Shown here: piece by piece, positions 56,285 through 64,000 of the stretch
How positions within the stretch are numbered: position 1 is the first letter of the stretch
Layout: the number at the start of each line of letters is the position of its first letter
Assembly: GCA_030064845.1 (NCBI GenBank)
Contig: JASJEC010000013.1
Location: 1-64,000, forward strand
Reading direction: 5' to 3'
DNA from: Kiloniellales bacterium
GTDB lineage: Bacteria; Pseudomonadota; Alphaproteobacteria; Kiloniellales; JAKSDN01
Length of the DNA stretch: 64,000 nucleotides
Translations under genes and position numbers: made by a program
The notes under the pieces: model-generated
Told to the model about the DNA's origin: nothing
Databases searched by the model: none
What the model saw: only the letters and a program-made list of their open reading frames with translations

Positions 56285-57070
56285 TCAAAGCGCCTCGGTC
56301 GCGCGCGCCCCGGGCCTTGAACGGCCGTCCCCCAGGATCGCCTGCCAGCACGCCAGAGCCGCCAGGGCTGCGGTGTCGGCGCGCAGCACGCGGGGGCCCA
56401 ACCCAACGAGGCTAGAAAAGGGGAGATTTGCCAGCCCGTCAAGTTCGGCGGGCGCGAAGCCGCCTTCCGGCCCGGCCAGCACCGCGCAGGGCGGCGCCCG
56501 GCCGTTTTCGGCCTCGCTCAAGGCGCGCAGGACCTCGGCGATCGGCTCGGCCGGTCCCGATTCGGCGCAGACCAGCAGGCGGCGCTCCGCCGGCCATTCC
56601 CCCAGGAGGTCGAAGAGATCGCGCACCCGGCCGACCGCCGGCACGTCGAGCCGGCCGCACTGCTCGGCGGCCTCGCGGGCGTTGGCCGCCAGGCGCTCCT
56701 CGTTGACCCGGCTGACCGCGGTGTAGCGGGTCATGACCGGCTGCAGCCGCGACACCCCGAGCTCGGTCGCCTTCTCGGCCAGGAAGTCGATCCGCGCCCG
56801 CTTGATCGGCGCGAAGACGAGCCAGAGGTCGGGCGCGTGGGTCTGCGCCCGCAGCTTCTCCTCGACCACAAGCGAGGCCCAGCCCTTGCCCAGGGCGTCG
56901 AGCCGGGCCGACCATTCGCCGTCGCGGCCGTTGAACAGGGCGAGCCTGGCGCCGCGCCCCAGGCGAAGGACGCTGCGCAGGTAGTGGGCGCGACCGTGAT
57001 CGAGGCCCAGGGTCGCGCCGGCGGCGAGATCCTGTTCCAGGTAGAGCCGCGTCGCCAGTTTGACCGCCAT
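56285..57070 (-). CDS. rsmE: 16S rRNA (uracil1498-N3)-methyltransferase
   Basis: The enzyme has 261 residues. The N-terminal PUA-like RNA-binding part includes [13 protein letters not shown], and the C-terminal SPOUT domain has the trefoil-knot motifs [13 protein letters not shown] and [16 protein letters not shown]. It methylates U1498 of 16S rRNA in the 30S subunit. ATG 57070 starts [15 protein letters not shown] and fits the family. It is divergent from ubiA, with 74 bp between starts. Confidence 0.92.
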   Translation of the reverse strand: MAVKLATRLYLEQDLAAGATLGLDHGRAHYLRSVLRLGRGARLALFNGRDGEWSARLDALGKGWASLVVEEKLRAQTHAPDLWLVFAPIKRARIDFLAEKATELGVSRLQPVMTRYTAVSRVNEERLAANAREAAEQCGRLDVPAVGRVRDLFDLLGEWPAERRLLVCAESGPAEPIAEVLRALSEAENGRAPPCAVLAGPEGGFAPAELDGLANLPFSSLVGLGPRVLRADTAALAALACWQAILGDGRSRPGARATEAL

Positions 57071-57144
57071 GCGCCTGCACTCCCACCAGAGTCCGGCAGC
57101 GCCAGCCGCTTTCACGGCCGCCTGAAGCCTGCGATGATTAGGCC

Positions 57145-58092
57145 ATGAGCGACGCGTCCGAGACAACGCCGGCGGCGAGCCCCGCCGCGGCCAGCGACAT
57201 CCGCGATCACTGGGCCTATCGGGTCGCGCCCGCGACGCTCCGCCCCTACCTGAGGCTGGCCCGGATCGACCGGCCGATCGGCACCTGGCTGCTCTTGTTC
57301 CCCTGCTGGTGGAGCCTGGCGCTCGCCTCGGTATCCGGCGGCAGCTGGCCGGACCTCTGGCTGGCGGTGCTCTTCACGGTCGGCGCGGTCGTCATGCGCG
57401 GCGCCGGCTGCACCTTCAATGACATCGCCGACCGCGACTACGACGCCCGGGTGGCGCGCACCGCCGAGCGTCCGATCCCGAGCGGCCAGGTCACGGCCCG
57501 CAACGCGACCCTGTTCCTCGTTCTGCAGCTCGCGATCGGCCTCGCCGTGCTGCTGCAGTTCAACCTCTTCACCATCGGCCTCGGCGCGGCCTCGCTGGTC
57601 CTGGTTTTCAGCTATCCCTTCATGAAGCGGATCACCTACTGGCCCCAGGCCTGGCTCGGCCTGACCTTCAACTGGGGCGCCCTGGTCGGCTGGTCGGCGG
57701 TTGCTGGGGGCCTGGACTGGCCGGCGGTCCTGCTTTACGCGGGCGGCGTGGCCTGGACCCTCGGCTACGACACGATCTACGCCCACCAGGACAAGGAGGA
57801 CGACGCCCTGATCGGCGTCAAGTCCACCGCCCTCAAGCTTGGCGCAAAAACCAAGCCCTGGCTGGCCGGCTTCTACTTCCTGACCCAGGCGCTCTTCCTG
57901 GCGGCCGGCCTGGCGGCCGGTCTGGCCTGGCCCTTCCTGGTCGGCGTCGCCGCGGTCGCGCTGCACTTCGCCTGGCAGATACGGACCCTCGACATCGACG
58001 ATCCGGGCAATTGCATGAGGCGCTTCCAGTCGAACCGCTTCGTCGGCTGGCTGCTGCTGGCGGGCATCCTCGGCGCCGGCTTCGCGGCATGA
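57145..58092 (+). CDS. ubiA: 4-hydroxybenzoate polyprenyltransferase
   Basis: The protein has 315 residues with about eight transmembrane helices. The prenyl diphosphate motif is GAGCTFNDIADRDYDARVART, and the second Asp-rich motif is YDTIYAHQDKEDD. It attaches the polyprenyl chain to 4-hydroxybenzoate, a committed step of ubiquinone synthesis in the inner membrane. Its stop overlaps the next ATG (ATGA). A UbiD decarboxylase gene lies 4 kb downstream. Confidence 0.94.
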   Translation: MSDASETTPAASPAAASDIRDHWAYRVAPATLRPYLRLARIDRPIGTWLLLFPCWWSLALASVSGGSWPDLWLAVLFTVGAVVMRGAGCTFNDIADRDYDARVARTAERPIPSGQVTARNATLFLVLQLAIGLAVLLQFNLFTIGLGAASLVLVFSYPFMKRITYWPQAWLGLTFNWGALVGWSAVAGGLDWPAVLLYAGGVAWTLGYDTIYAHQDKEDDALIGVKSTALKLGAKTKPWLAGFYFLTQALFLAAGLAAGLAWPFLVGVAAVALHFAWQIRTLDIDDPGNCMRRFQSNRFVGWLLLAGILGAGFAA

Positions 58093-58754
58093 GCCGCGAT
58101 GTCGACCTCGCCGACCCGGAAAGCTTCGTCCGCTTCAACACAGCGGTGGAACGGCCGCCGCTGGTGCCCGAGATCGCGCTCCACCTGGCCAGCGAGGTCG
58201 TGCCGCTGTGGCAGTCGACCGAGGCCGAGCTGGCCGAGAGCGGCCTGCCGCCGCCCTTCTGGGCCTTCGCCTGGGCCGGCGGCCAGGCGCTCGCCCGCTA
58301 CCTGTTGGACCATCCCGAGACCGTCGCCGGCCGCTCGGTCCTCGACTTCGCCGCCGGCTCGGGCATCCAGGGCATCGCCGCCGCCAAGGCCGGCGCCGCG
58401 CGGGTCGAGGCGGCGGAGATCGACCCTTTCGCCGCCGCCGCGCTGCGGCTCAACGGGGTGCTCAACGGGGTCGAGCTCGCGGTCGTGGAAGACGACCTGA
58501 TCGGCCGGGACAACCCGGGCTGGCAGGTGGTGCTGGCCGGGGACGTCTGCTACGAGCAGCCGACCGCCGGCCGGATCGAAGACTGGCTGCGCCGGCTCGC
58601 CGCCGGGGACGCGCTGGTGCTCATGGGCGACCCGGGCCGCAGCTACCTGCCTGGAAAGGGCCTGGAGCGCCTCGCCGCCTACAGCGTGAAGACCAGCCGG
58701 GAGCTGGAGGATACCGACCTGCGCAACGCCGTCGTTTGGCGCGTCCTGCCCTGA
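58089..58754 (+). CDS. Class I methyltransferase, ETF-beta lysine methyltransferase-like
   Basis: The protein has 221 residues. SAM-binding LDFAAGSGIQGIAA and AEIDPFAAAAL fit a class I methyltransferase fold. The N-terminal LPPPFWAFAWAGGQALARYLL and the GDVCYEQP motif resemble ETFBKMT (METTL20), the methyltransferase of electron transfer flavoprotein beta, which has characterised alphaproteobacterial relatives. If correct, it trimethylates lysines of EtfB and modulates electron flow from acyl-CoA dehydrogenases. It is translated with ubiA through a four-base overlap. The substrate is inferred from family resemblance. Confidence 0.8.
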   Translation: MSRDVDLADPESFVRFNTAVERPPLVPEIALHLASEVVPLWQSTEAELAESGLPPPFWAFAWAGGQALARYLLDHPETVAGRSVLDFAAGSGIQGIAAAKAGAARVEAAEIDPFAAAALRLNGVLNGVELAVVEDDLIGRDNPGWQVVLAGDVCYEQPTAGRIEDWLRRLAAGDALVLMGDPGRSYLPGKGLERLAAYSVKTSRELEDTDLRNAVVWRVLP

Positions 58755-58772
58755 CGCGGCGGTCGGCTGCCG

Positions 58773-59516
58773 TCAGACCTCGCGGAAGTGCGGCGCCGAG
58801 GGCGGCAGGGCCTCGCGGCGCAGGTCTTCGGTCAGGGCGCGGCGGGCGCCAGCGTCACGGATCGCCTCCAGCAGCATGGCGTCGAGGTCGTGCCCCGGGC
58901 GGTGCCGGTCGCGCACGTGGGCGAGCACGTCCTCCTGGTGCAGGCTCTGGTGGTCCCGGCCATCGGCGGCGACGGCGGCGAGCCCGACCGGAGCGCCGTC
59001 GCGGCAAAGGTAGCCGTAGCTGCCGAGGTAGACCCCGGCGCTCTCGATTCCGTCGGACGGCCCCGACTCGAGGGCAATGGCGGCAGCCTCGAGGTGTCCG
59101 TAGCGATAGATCTCGGCGCCCAGCTCGGTCTCGTGCATGCGCTGGAGCTGCCGGTCGGTCAGCCAGGTGATCCAGAGCGAGACCTGGACTCCGGGCAGGT
59201 GGGCCAGATTGGCCGCGATCGCGCCGTAGCGGGTCATGTGTGCCGAGTAGACCACGTCGTGATCGGCCAGGACGCCCCGGCTCACCGGGATTTCGGCGTC
59301 ACGGCCGAACTTCCGCAGCAGCTGTTCGGGCGAGCGGTTCGAGCCGTGCGCGATGACCGGGAACCGCTTGTCGAAGCGGGCGGCCTCCGCTGACCCGCCC
59401 TCGAGCGGCCGCGCCTCGCCGTTCAGCAGGAGATAGCAGCGCTCGGGCACCGCGTAAGGGTAGCCCTTGGCCAGCGCGAGGCGTCCCGAGTCGCTATCCG
59501 GCAGGGCCCAAGGCAC
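58773..59516 (-). CDS. Gamma-glutamylcyclotransferase-like protein
   Basis: The product has 247 residues from a GTG at 59516; the start is uncertain because no ribosome site is clear. The motif AHGSNRSPEQLLRKFG resembles the phosphate-binding YGSN loop of the cyclotransferase fold (here HGSN). YSAHMTRYGAIAANLAHLPG and a DRQLQRMHETE acidic site follow. The remainder is not clearly assigned, so the catalytic assignment is tentative. It lies 14 bp after the DUF4170 gene on the same strand and converges with the methyltransferase gene across 18 bp. Confidence 0.55.
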   Translation of the reverse strand: MPWALPDSDSGRLALAKGYPYAVPERCYLLLNGEARPLEGGSAEAARFDKRFPVIAHGSNRSPEQLLRKFGRDAEIPVSRGVLADHDVVYSAHMTRYGAIAANLAHLPGVQVSLWITWLTDRQLQRMHETELGAEIYRYGHLEAAAIALESGPSDGIESAGVYLGSYGYLCRDGAPVGLAAVAADGRDHQSLHQEDVLAHVRDRHRPGHDLDAMLLEAIRDAGARRALTEDLRREALPPSAPHFREV

Positions 59517-59530
59517 GGGACGGGCGGCGT

Positions 59531-59743
59531 CTAGTCCGTGCAGCGGGGCGGCGCGTCGGGATCGATCCGTTCGATCCGATAGCGCGTGTGGCAGTTGTCG
59601 ACCGACTGCCAGGCCCGCTTCGCCCACTCTTGGCGCGCCACCTCATAGTCCCCGAAAGGACCGATCCACTCTTCCTTCTGACCGATGGTCTCGGCGAAGG
59701 TCGTATCCTTGTACTCTCCGCCGACCACCCAGAATTGCGCCAT
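59531..59743 (-). CDS. DUF4170 small protein
   Basis: The protein has 70 residues and contains FWVVGGEYKDTTF, then WIGPFGDYEVARQEWAKRAW and DNCHTRYRIERI. These match the DUF4170 family, small soluble proteins of Alphaproteobacteria with a beta-alpha fold. Related short proteins occur near the electron transport subunit NDUFA-like proteins, but its function is unknown. It is followed by the cyclotransferase-like gene on the same strand. Confidence 0.8.
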   Translation of the reverse strand: MAQFWVVGGEYKDTTFAETIGQKEEWIGPFGDYEVARQEWAKRAWQSVDNCHTRYRIERIDPDAPPRCTD

Positions 59744-60052
59744 TGCTCGCGCCCTTCCAAATGTTTGTAGCCAACGCGCTCAACCGCGTTATCCTAGCTG
59801 GATATCTCGAACGCAGTAAACAACGTCTTGATACTGTACGGATCCCAATAATTTTTGATCCACGCAGCGGTCGACATTTTCGATCATCTCGGAGAACGGG
59901 CCGGAGGGGTCGCGGCGGTCACGCCTTCAACCTAGACACTTCGTTTACCATATTTAGCTAGACAACATCTGGACATATCGAGGTTATCGCCTTTCGCCGC
60001 GCCGGCGACCGGCGGCGGCAGCCGGAAAGAACATTCAGCACGGGGACCGAAG
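59744..60052. other. AT-rich divergent intergenic region
   Basis: These 309 bp lie between leftward DUF4170 and rightward SPFH genes. The stretch 59760-59860 and 59935-59980 is much richer in A and T than the rest of the window, with CAATAATTTTTGATCC and TTTACCATATTTAGC. I see no convincing promoter pair and no small gene. It probably holds both promoters. Confidence 0.5.
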
Positions 60053-61104
<1,052 letters not shown>

Positions 61105-61105
<1 letters not shown>

Positions 61106-61548
61106 TGTTCTTCGAAGAGATCCAGTTCTGGCATTGGTGGATCGCCGCCCTGCTCTTCGTGCTGGCCGAGGTCTTCGCGCCGGGCGCCGTCCTGGTCTGG
61201 CTCGGCGCCGCCTCTGCGGTCGTCGGCCTGATCCTCTTGGTCTTTCCCGAGACCAGCTGGCAGATGCAGTTCCTGATCTGGGGCGTGCTGTCGGTCACGA
61301 GCGTGGTGCTCTCCCGCCACTACCTGAGGAAGCACCCGATCGAGACCGACCGGCCGACCTTGAACCGGCGCGGCGAGCAGTATCTCGGGCGCCAGTTCAC
61401 TCTGGACGAGCCGGTGATCAACGGGCTCGGCAAGATTCGGGTCGACGACTCGACCTGGAAGATCGAATCGGAGACCGACATGCCGGCCGGCACCAGGATC
61501 ACCGTGGTCGGCATCGAGGGCACGATCTTCAAGGTCACCGAGGCCTGA
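61105..61548 (+). CDS. NfeD family protein
   Basis: The protein has 147 residues. Three hydrophobic segments near 13-30, 35-50 and 55-72, with WHWWIAALLFVLAEVFAPGAV as the opening, are followed by an OB-fold domain of about 70 residues with RRGEQYLGRQFTLDEPV. This is the short NfeD1b type without the protease domain. NfeD partners with SPFH proteins in quality control of the membrane. Its start overlaps the SPFH stop. A disrupted gene follows directly. Confidence 0.92.
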
Positions 61549-62131
61549 CGCTCCAAAGCGCGCCGGCGCGCCCATCCTGCCCTTCACCTTCGACGAAGAT
61601 TTCTGGGTCGCCGAAGCGACCTTCGACAGCTGGCGCGGATTCCAGTCCCGTTACGGTCCCTATGGCGCCCAGAACGCCCCGACAGCCTCGGACGGCGCCG
61701 TCAGGCTCGTCTTCGCGCCGGACGGCGGCCGCGCCGGGGCAAGCCGCGATCCGCTGACAGCAGCGGAGCTCGCCCTCGTCGCCTGGTTCCTCGGCCGCGA
61801 GCCCGAGGTTTCGGCCGCGGTTCTGTCGGCGATCTTCGCGGCCTATCCCTCGCTTCAAGCCGACAGCGGCGAAGCCGGCGGGCCGCGCCGCGAGGACATG
61901 CCCGACCTGCGGGCGCCCGGCGATCTTGCGCGCCTGATCGGCCTGCACAGTGTCCACGTTCAACCCTTGGAGAAGGACGGCGCATCCTACCTCGGCTTCG
62001 AATTCGGCTGCGCCTGGGATTAAGAGCACGGGCTGGGGGTCCTGATGCACGGCGTCACGCCGGTCGGGATCGGCGGCGCCGACACGGCCTTCCTGCTCTG
62101 GATCGCGGAGCGGGACGCGGGACGCGGATAG
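61547..62131 (+). pseudogene. Disrupted gene resembling the DUF6985 family
   Basis: A continuous frame with coding character ([18 protein letters not shown], then [18 protein letters not shown], then [11 protein letters not shown]) runs from just after the nfeD stop. It lacks any ATG, GTG or TTG start before residue 118. It is broken by an in-frame TAA at 62021-62023, after which the same frame continues with [18 protein letters not shown] and [12 protein letters not shown] to a TAG at 62129-62131. GAA to TAA is the simplest origin, because relatives recalled from memory have Asp-Glu or Asp-Asp-Glu before EHGLGVL. The family name is from memory and unconfirmed. It may be a recent pseudogene or an assembly error. 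Confidence 0.7.
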
Positions 62132-62220
62132 CCGGGCCGCGCCCGCGCCGCTGCGCGCTTGACGCGCTGCCCGCCGCGGGGCGTGATAGCGGCCCCTGCC
62201 CCGAGGTGAAACCCTTCCCC

Positions 62221-63729
62221 ATGCCCTACGAGTCTCTGCGCGACTTCATCGACCGTTTGGAGAACACCGGCCGCCTGAAGCGGGTGGCGGCGCCGGTCTC
62301 GACCCATCTCGAGATGACCGAGATCCAGACCCGCCTGCTCGCCGAGGGCGGGCCGGCGGCCCTCTTCGAGAACGCCGTCGACGCCGACGGGCGCCGCTAC
62401 GAGAGCCCGGTTCTGGTCAACCTCTTCGGTACGGTGGAACGGGTCGCCTGGGGCATGGACCGGGAGCCGGAGGCGCTGCGCGAGATCGGCGAGACCCTCG
62501 CCTTCCTGCGTCAGCCGGAGCCGCCGGGCGGCCTGCGCGAGGCCTGGAGCCAGCTGCCGCTGCTGAAGCAGGTGCTGGCCATGAAGCCGCGCAGCGTCAG
62601 CCGGGCGCCGTGCCAGGAGATCGTGCTCCAGGGCGATGAGATCGATCTCGGACGCCTGCCGGTGCAGTCCTGCTGGCCGGGCGAGCCGGCGCCGCTGATC
62701 ACCTGGCCGCTGGTCGTGACCCGGGGGCCCTCCGCGCGCAAGGAGGACGCCTTCAACCTCGGCATCTACCGCATGCAGGTGCTGGACCGGCGGCGCACCC
62801 TGATGCGCTGGCTGAAGCACCGCGGCGGCGCCCAGCACCATGCGCGCTGGAAGGCCGAGAAGCCCGAGCCCCTGCCGGCGGCGGCGGTGATCGGCGCCGA
62901 CCCGGGCACCATCATCGCGGCCGTCACCCCGGTGCCCGACACGCTCTCGGAGTACCACTTCGCCGGCCTGCTGCGCGGCCGCAAGGTCGATCTGGTCGAC
63001 TGCAAGACCCAGCCGCTCAAGGTGCCGGCCCAGGCCGAGATCGTGCTGGAGGGCGAGGTCAGCCTCGAGGACTACGGCGACGAGGGCCCCTACGGCGATC
63101 ACACCGGCTACTACAACGCGGTCGAGCCCTTTCCGGTCTTCAAAGTCACCGCCATGACCATGCGGCGGAATCCGATCTACCTCTCGACCTTCACCGGGCG
63201 GCCGCCGGACGAGCCCTCGGTGCTCGGCGAGGCGCTGAACGAGGTCTTCGTGCCCCTGCTGCAGCAGCAGTTCCCCGAGATCCTCGACTTCTGGCTGCCG
63301 CCCGAGGGCTGCAGCTACCGGGTCGCCGTGGTCTCGATCAAGAAGGCCTATCCGGGCCACGCCAAGCGCGTCATGCTCGGCGTCTGGTCCTACCTGAGGC
63401 AGTTCATGTACACCAAGTGGGTCATCGTGGTGGACGACGACGTCGACCCGCGGAGCTGGGACGACGTGATCTGGGCGATGTCGACCCGCATGGACCCGGC
63501 GCGCGACATCACGGTGATCGAGAACACGCCGATCGACTACCTCGACTTCGCCTCGCCGGAGGACGGCCTCGGCTCCAAGATCGGGCTCGACGCCACCAAC
63601 AAGTGGCCGCCCGAGACCAAGCGGGACTGGGGCACCAAGATCCGCATGGACCAGGAAGTGATCGACAGGGTCTCCGAGAAGTGGGCCGACTACGGCCTGC
63701 CCGGCAGCGGCGCGCCGATCTGGAAGTAG
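62221..63729 (+). CDS. ubiD: UbiD family decarboxylase
   Basis: The enzyme has 502 residues and decarboxylates 3-polyprenyl-4-hydroxybenzoate with prenylated FMN. Characteristic parts are [20 protein letters not shown] at the N-terminus, [39 protein letters not shown], and [15 protein letters not shown]-like [15 protein letters not shown] at the end. ATG 62221 fits the normal N-terminus; a GTG five codons upstream is possible. The prFMN synthase UbiX is not in the window. With ubiA at 57145 it supports ubiquinone synthesis, though some UbiD members act on other substrates. Confidence 0.92.
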   Translation: MPYESLRDFIDRLENTGRLKRVAAPVSTHLEMTEIQTRLLAEGGPAALFENAVDADGRRYESPVLVNLFGTVERVAWGMDREPEALREIGETLAFLRQPEPPGGLREAWSQLPLLKQVLAMKPRSVSRAPCQEIVLQGDEIDLGRLPVQSCWPGEPAPLITWPLVVTRGPSARKEDAFNLGIYRMQVLDRRRTLMRWLKHRGGAQHHARWKAEKPEPLPAAAVIGADPGTIIAAVTPVPDTLSEYHFAGLLRGRKVDLVDCKTQPLKVPAQAEIVLEGEVSLEDYGDEGPYGDHTGYYNAVEPFPVFKVTAMTMRRNPIYLSTFTGRPPDEPSVLGEALNEVFVPLLQQQFPEILDFWLPPEGCSYRVAVVSIKKAYPGHAKRVMLGVWSYLRQFMYTKWVIVVDDDVDPRSWDDVIWAMSTRMDPARDITVIENTPIDYLDFASPEDGLGSKIGLDATNKWPPETKRDWGTKIRMDQEVIDRVSEKWADYGLPGSGAPIWK

Positions 63730-63829
63730 GGCGACCCGCAGTAAGAAATCTGTGAAGCCTGGTCTTTATGGTTCCTCGCACCGCCGCGCGGAGCCCGGCG
63801 GGTGTGCCTTGCCCCGAGGAGACCAAGCA

Positions 63830-64000
63830 GTGAGCCGCGTACCGCCAGCAACCGGGATGCCGGCCCCCTTAGTGTTTCTCGGCGCCGCGCTCTGCCTGGT
63901 CCTCGTCGGCTACGGCGCGGTGGAATACTACGCGCTGCTCGGCGGCGCTCTGTCGAACGTAACCAGAGGCGCGCGTCTTGCTACCCTGCTCATGATGTTC
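63830..64000 (+). CDS. Membrane protein, N-terminal fragment
   Basis: The gene runs off the right edge. A GTG at 63830 has GAGGAG eight bases upstream and opens MSRVPPATGMPAPLVFLG, then a hydrophobic segment LGAALCLVLVGYGAVEYYALLGG and the start of a second. About 57 residues are visible. It is likely an integral membrane protein or membrane-anchored sensor, but the family cannot be recognised. Confidence 0.55.
   Translation, partial: MSRVPPATGMPAPLVFLGAALCLVLVGYGAVEYYALLGGALSNVTRGARLATLLMMF

Overview
The window is GC-rich, densely coded DNA from an alphaproteobacterial chromosome, most likely a free-living member of the broad Rhodospirillales/Kiloniellales group. The group assignment is inferred from gene order and family types. 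Support includes the coxB-coxA-ctaB-small ORF-ctaG-coxC-DUF983-surf1 run, the thrC-M16 peptidase-GNAT run, an F0 operon with split B' and B subunits, a plant-type glutamate-cysteine ligase, a family-4-type uracil-DNA glycosylase, an APH-fold homoserine kinase, and two boxes matching the CtrA consensus TTAA-N7-TTAA(C). I found no insertion sequence, integrase, prophage, CRISPR array, tRNA or rRNA. Most of the window is core metabolism and respiration.

Layout: 1-12.9 kb is an accessory-flavoured mosaic. It holds a cut-off radical SAM gene, a 933-residue lipoprotein of unknown function, two arsenosugar-type glycosyltransferases, a DAO-family oxidoreductase, a DUF1963 and aldo/keto reductase pair, an AtuA-type two-gene unit, DUF599, moaB and a lytic transglycosylase. 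From 13.2 to 23.7 kb come a uracil-DNA glycosylase, ETF-ubiquinone oxidoreductase, a TPR lipoprotein, ispE, the F0 ATP synthase operon (atpI-B-E-F'-F) and a Na/phosphate cotransporter. From 23.7 to 28.6 kb is the glycine cleavage operon gcvT-gcvH-gcvP, read leftwards behind a tandem glycine riboswitch with a promoter upstream. From 28.7 to 39.3 kb are a lipoprotein/CDGSH pair, ispH-thrB-rnhA, a peroxiredoxin, a DsbD/ScsB-type reductase, yqgE, and thrC-M16-GNAT. From 39.4 to 41.3 kb is a compact Ku plus stand-alone ligase repair unit. From 41.3 to 49.0 kb is the aa3 cytochrome oxidase operon read leftwards, ending in a carboxypeptidase. From 49.5 to 64 kb are tldD, a membrane protein, a TauD-type dioxygenase, RidA, an AEC transporter, gshA, rsmE, ubiA, a probable ETF-beta lysine methyltransferase, a cyclotransferase-like protein with a DUF4170 neighbour, an SPFH/NfeD pair, a disrupted gene, ubiD and the start of a membrane protein.

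The genes combine into respiratory chain assembly (cox operon with its heme o, copper and Surf1 factors; ETF-QO plus an ETF modifying enzyme; ubiA and ubiD for ubiquinone; F0 of ATP synthase), isoprenoid precursor supply (ispE, ispH), one-carbon and threonine metabolism (gcv, thrB, thrC), and thiol/redox control (gshA, peroxiredoxin, DsbD-like, CDGSH). The most unusual points are: a CtrA-box promoter followed within about 70 bp by a strong hairpin (a candidate small RNA locus near 53.6 kb); a 15-bp tandem repeat that multiplies the ribosome binding site of the downstream AtuA-unit gene; a start-less, nonsense-interrupted gene at 61.5-62.1 kb; and the large lipoprotein with a duplicated disulfide-framed C-terminal domain. 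I did not find a clearly new multi-gene defence or mobile system.
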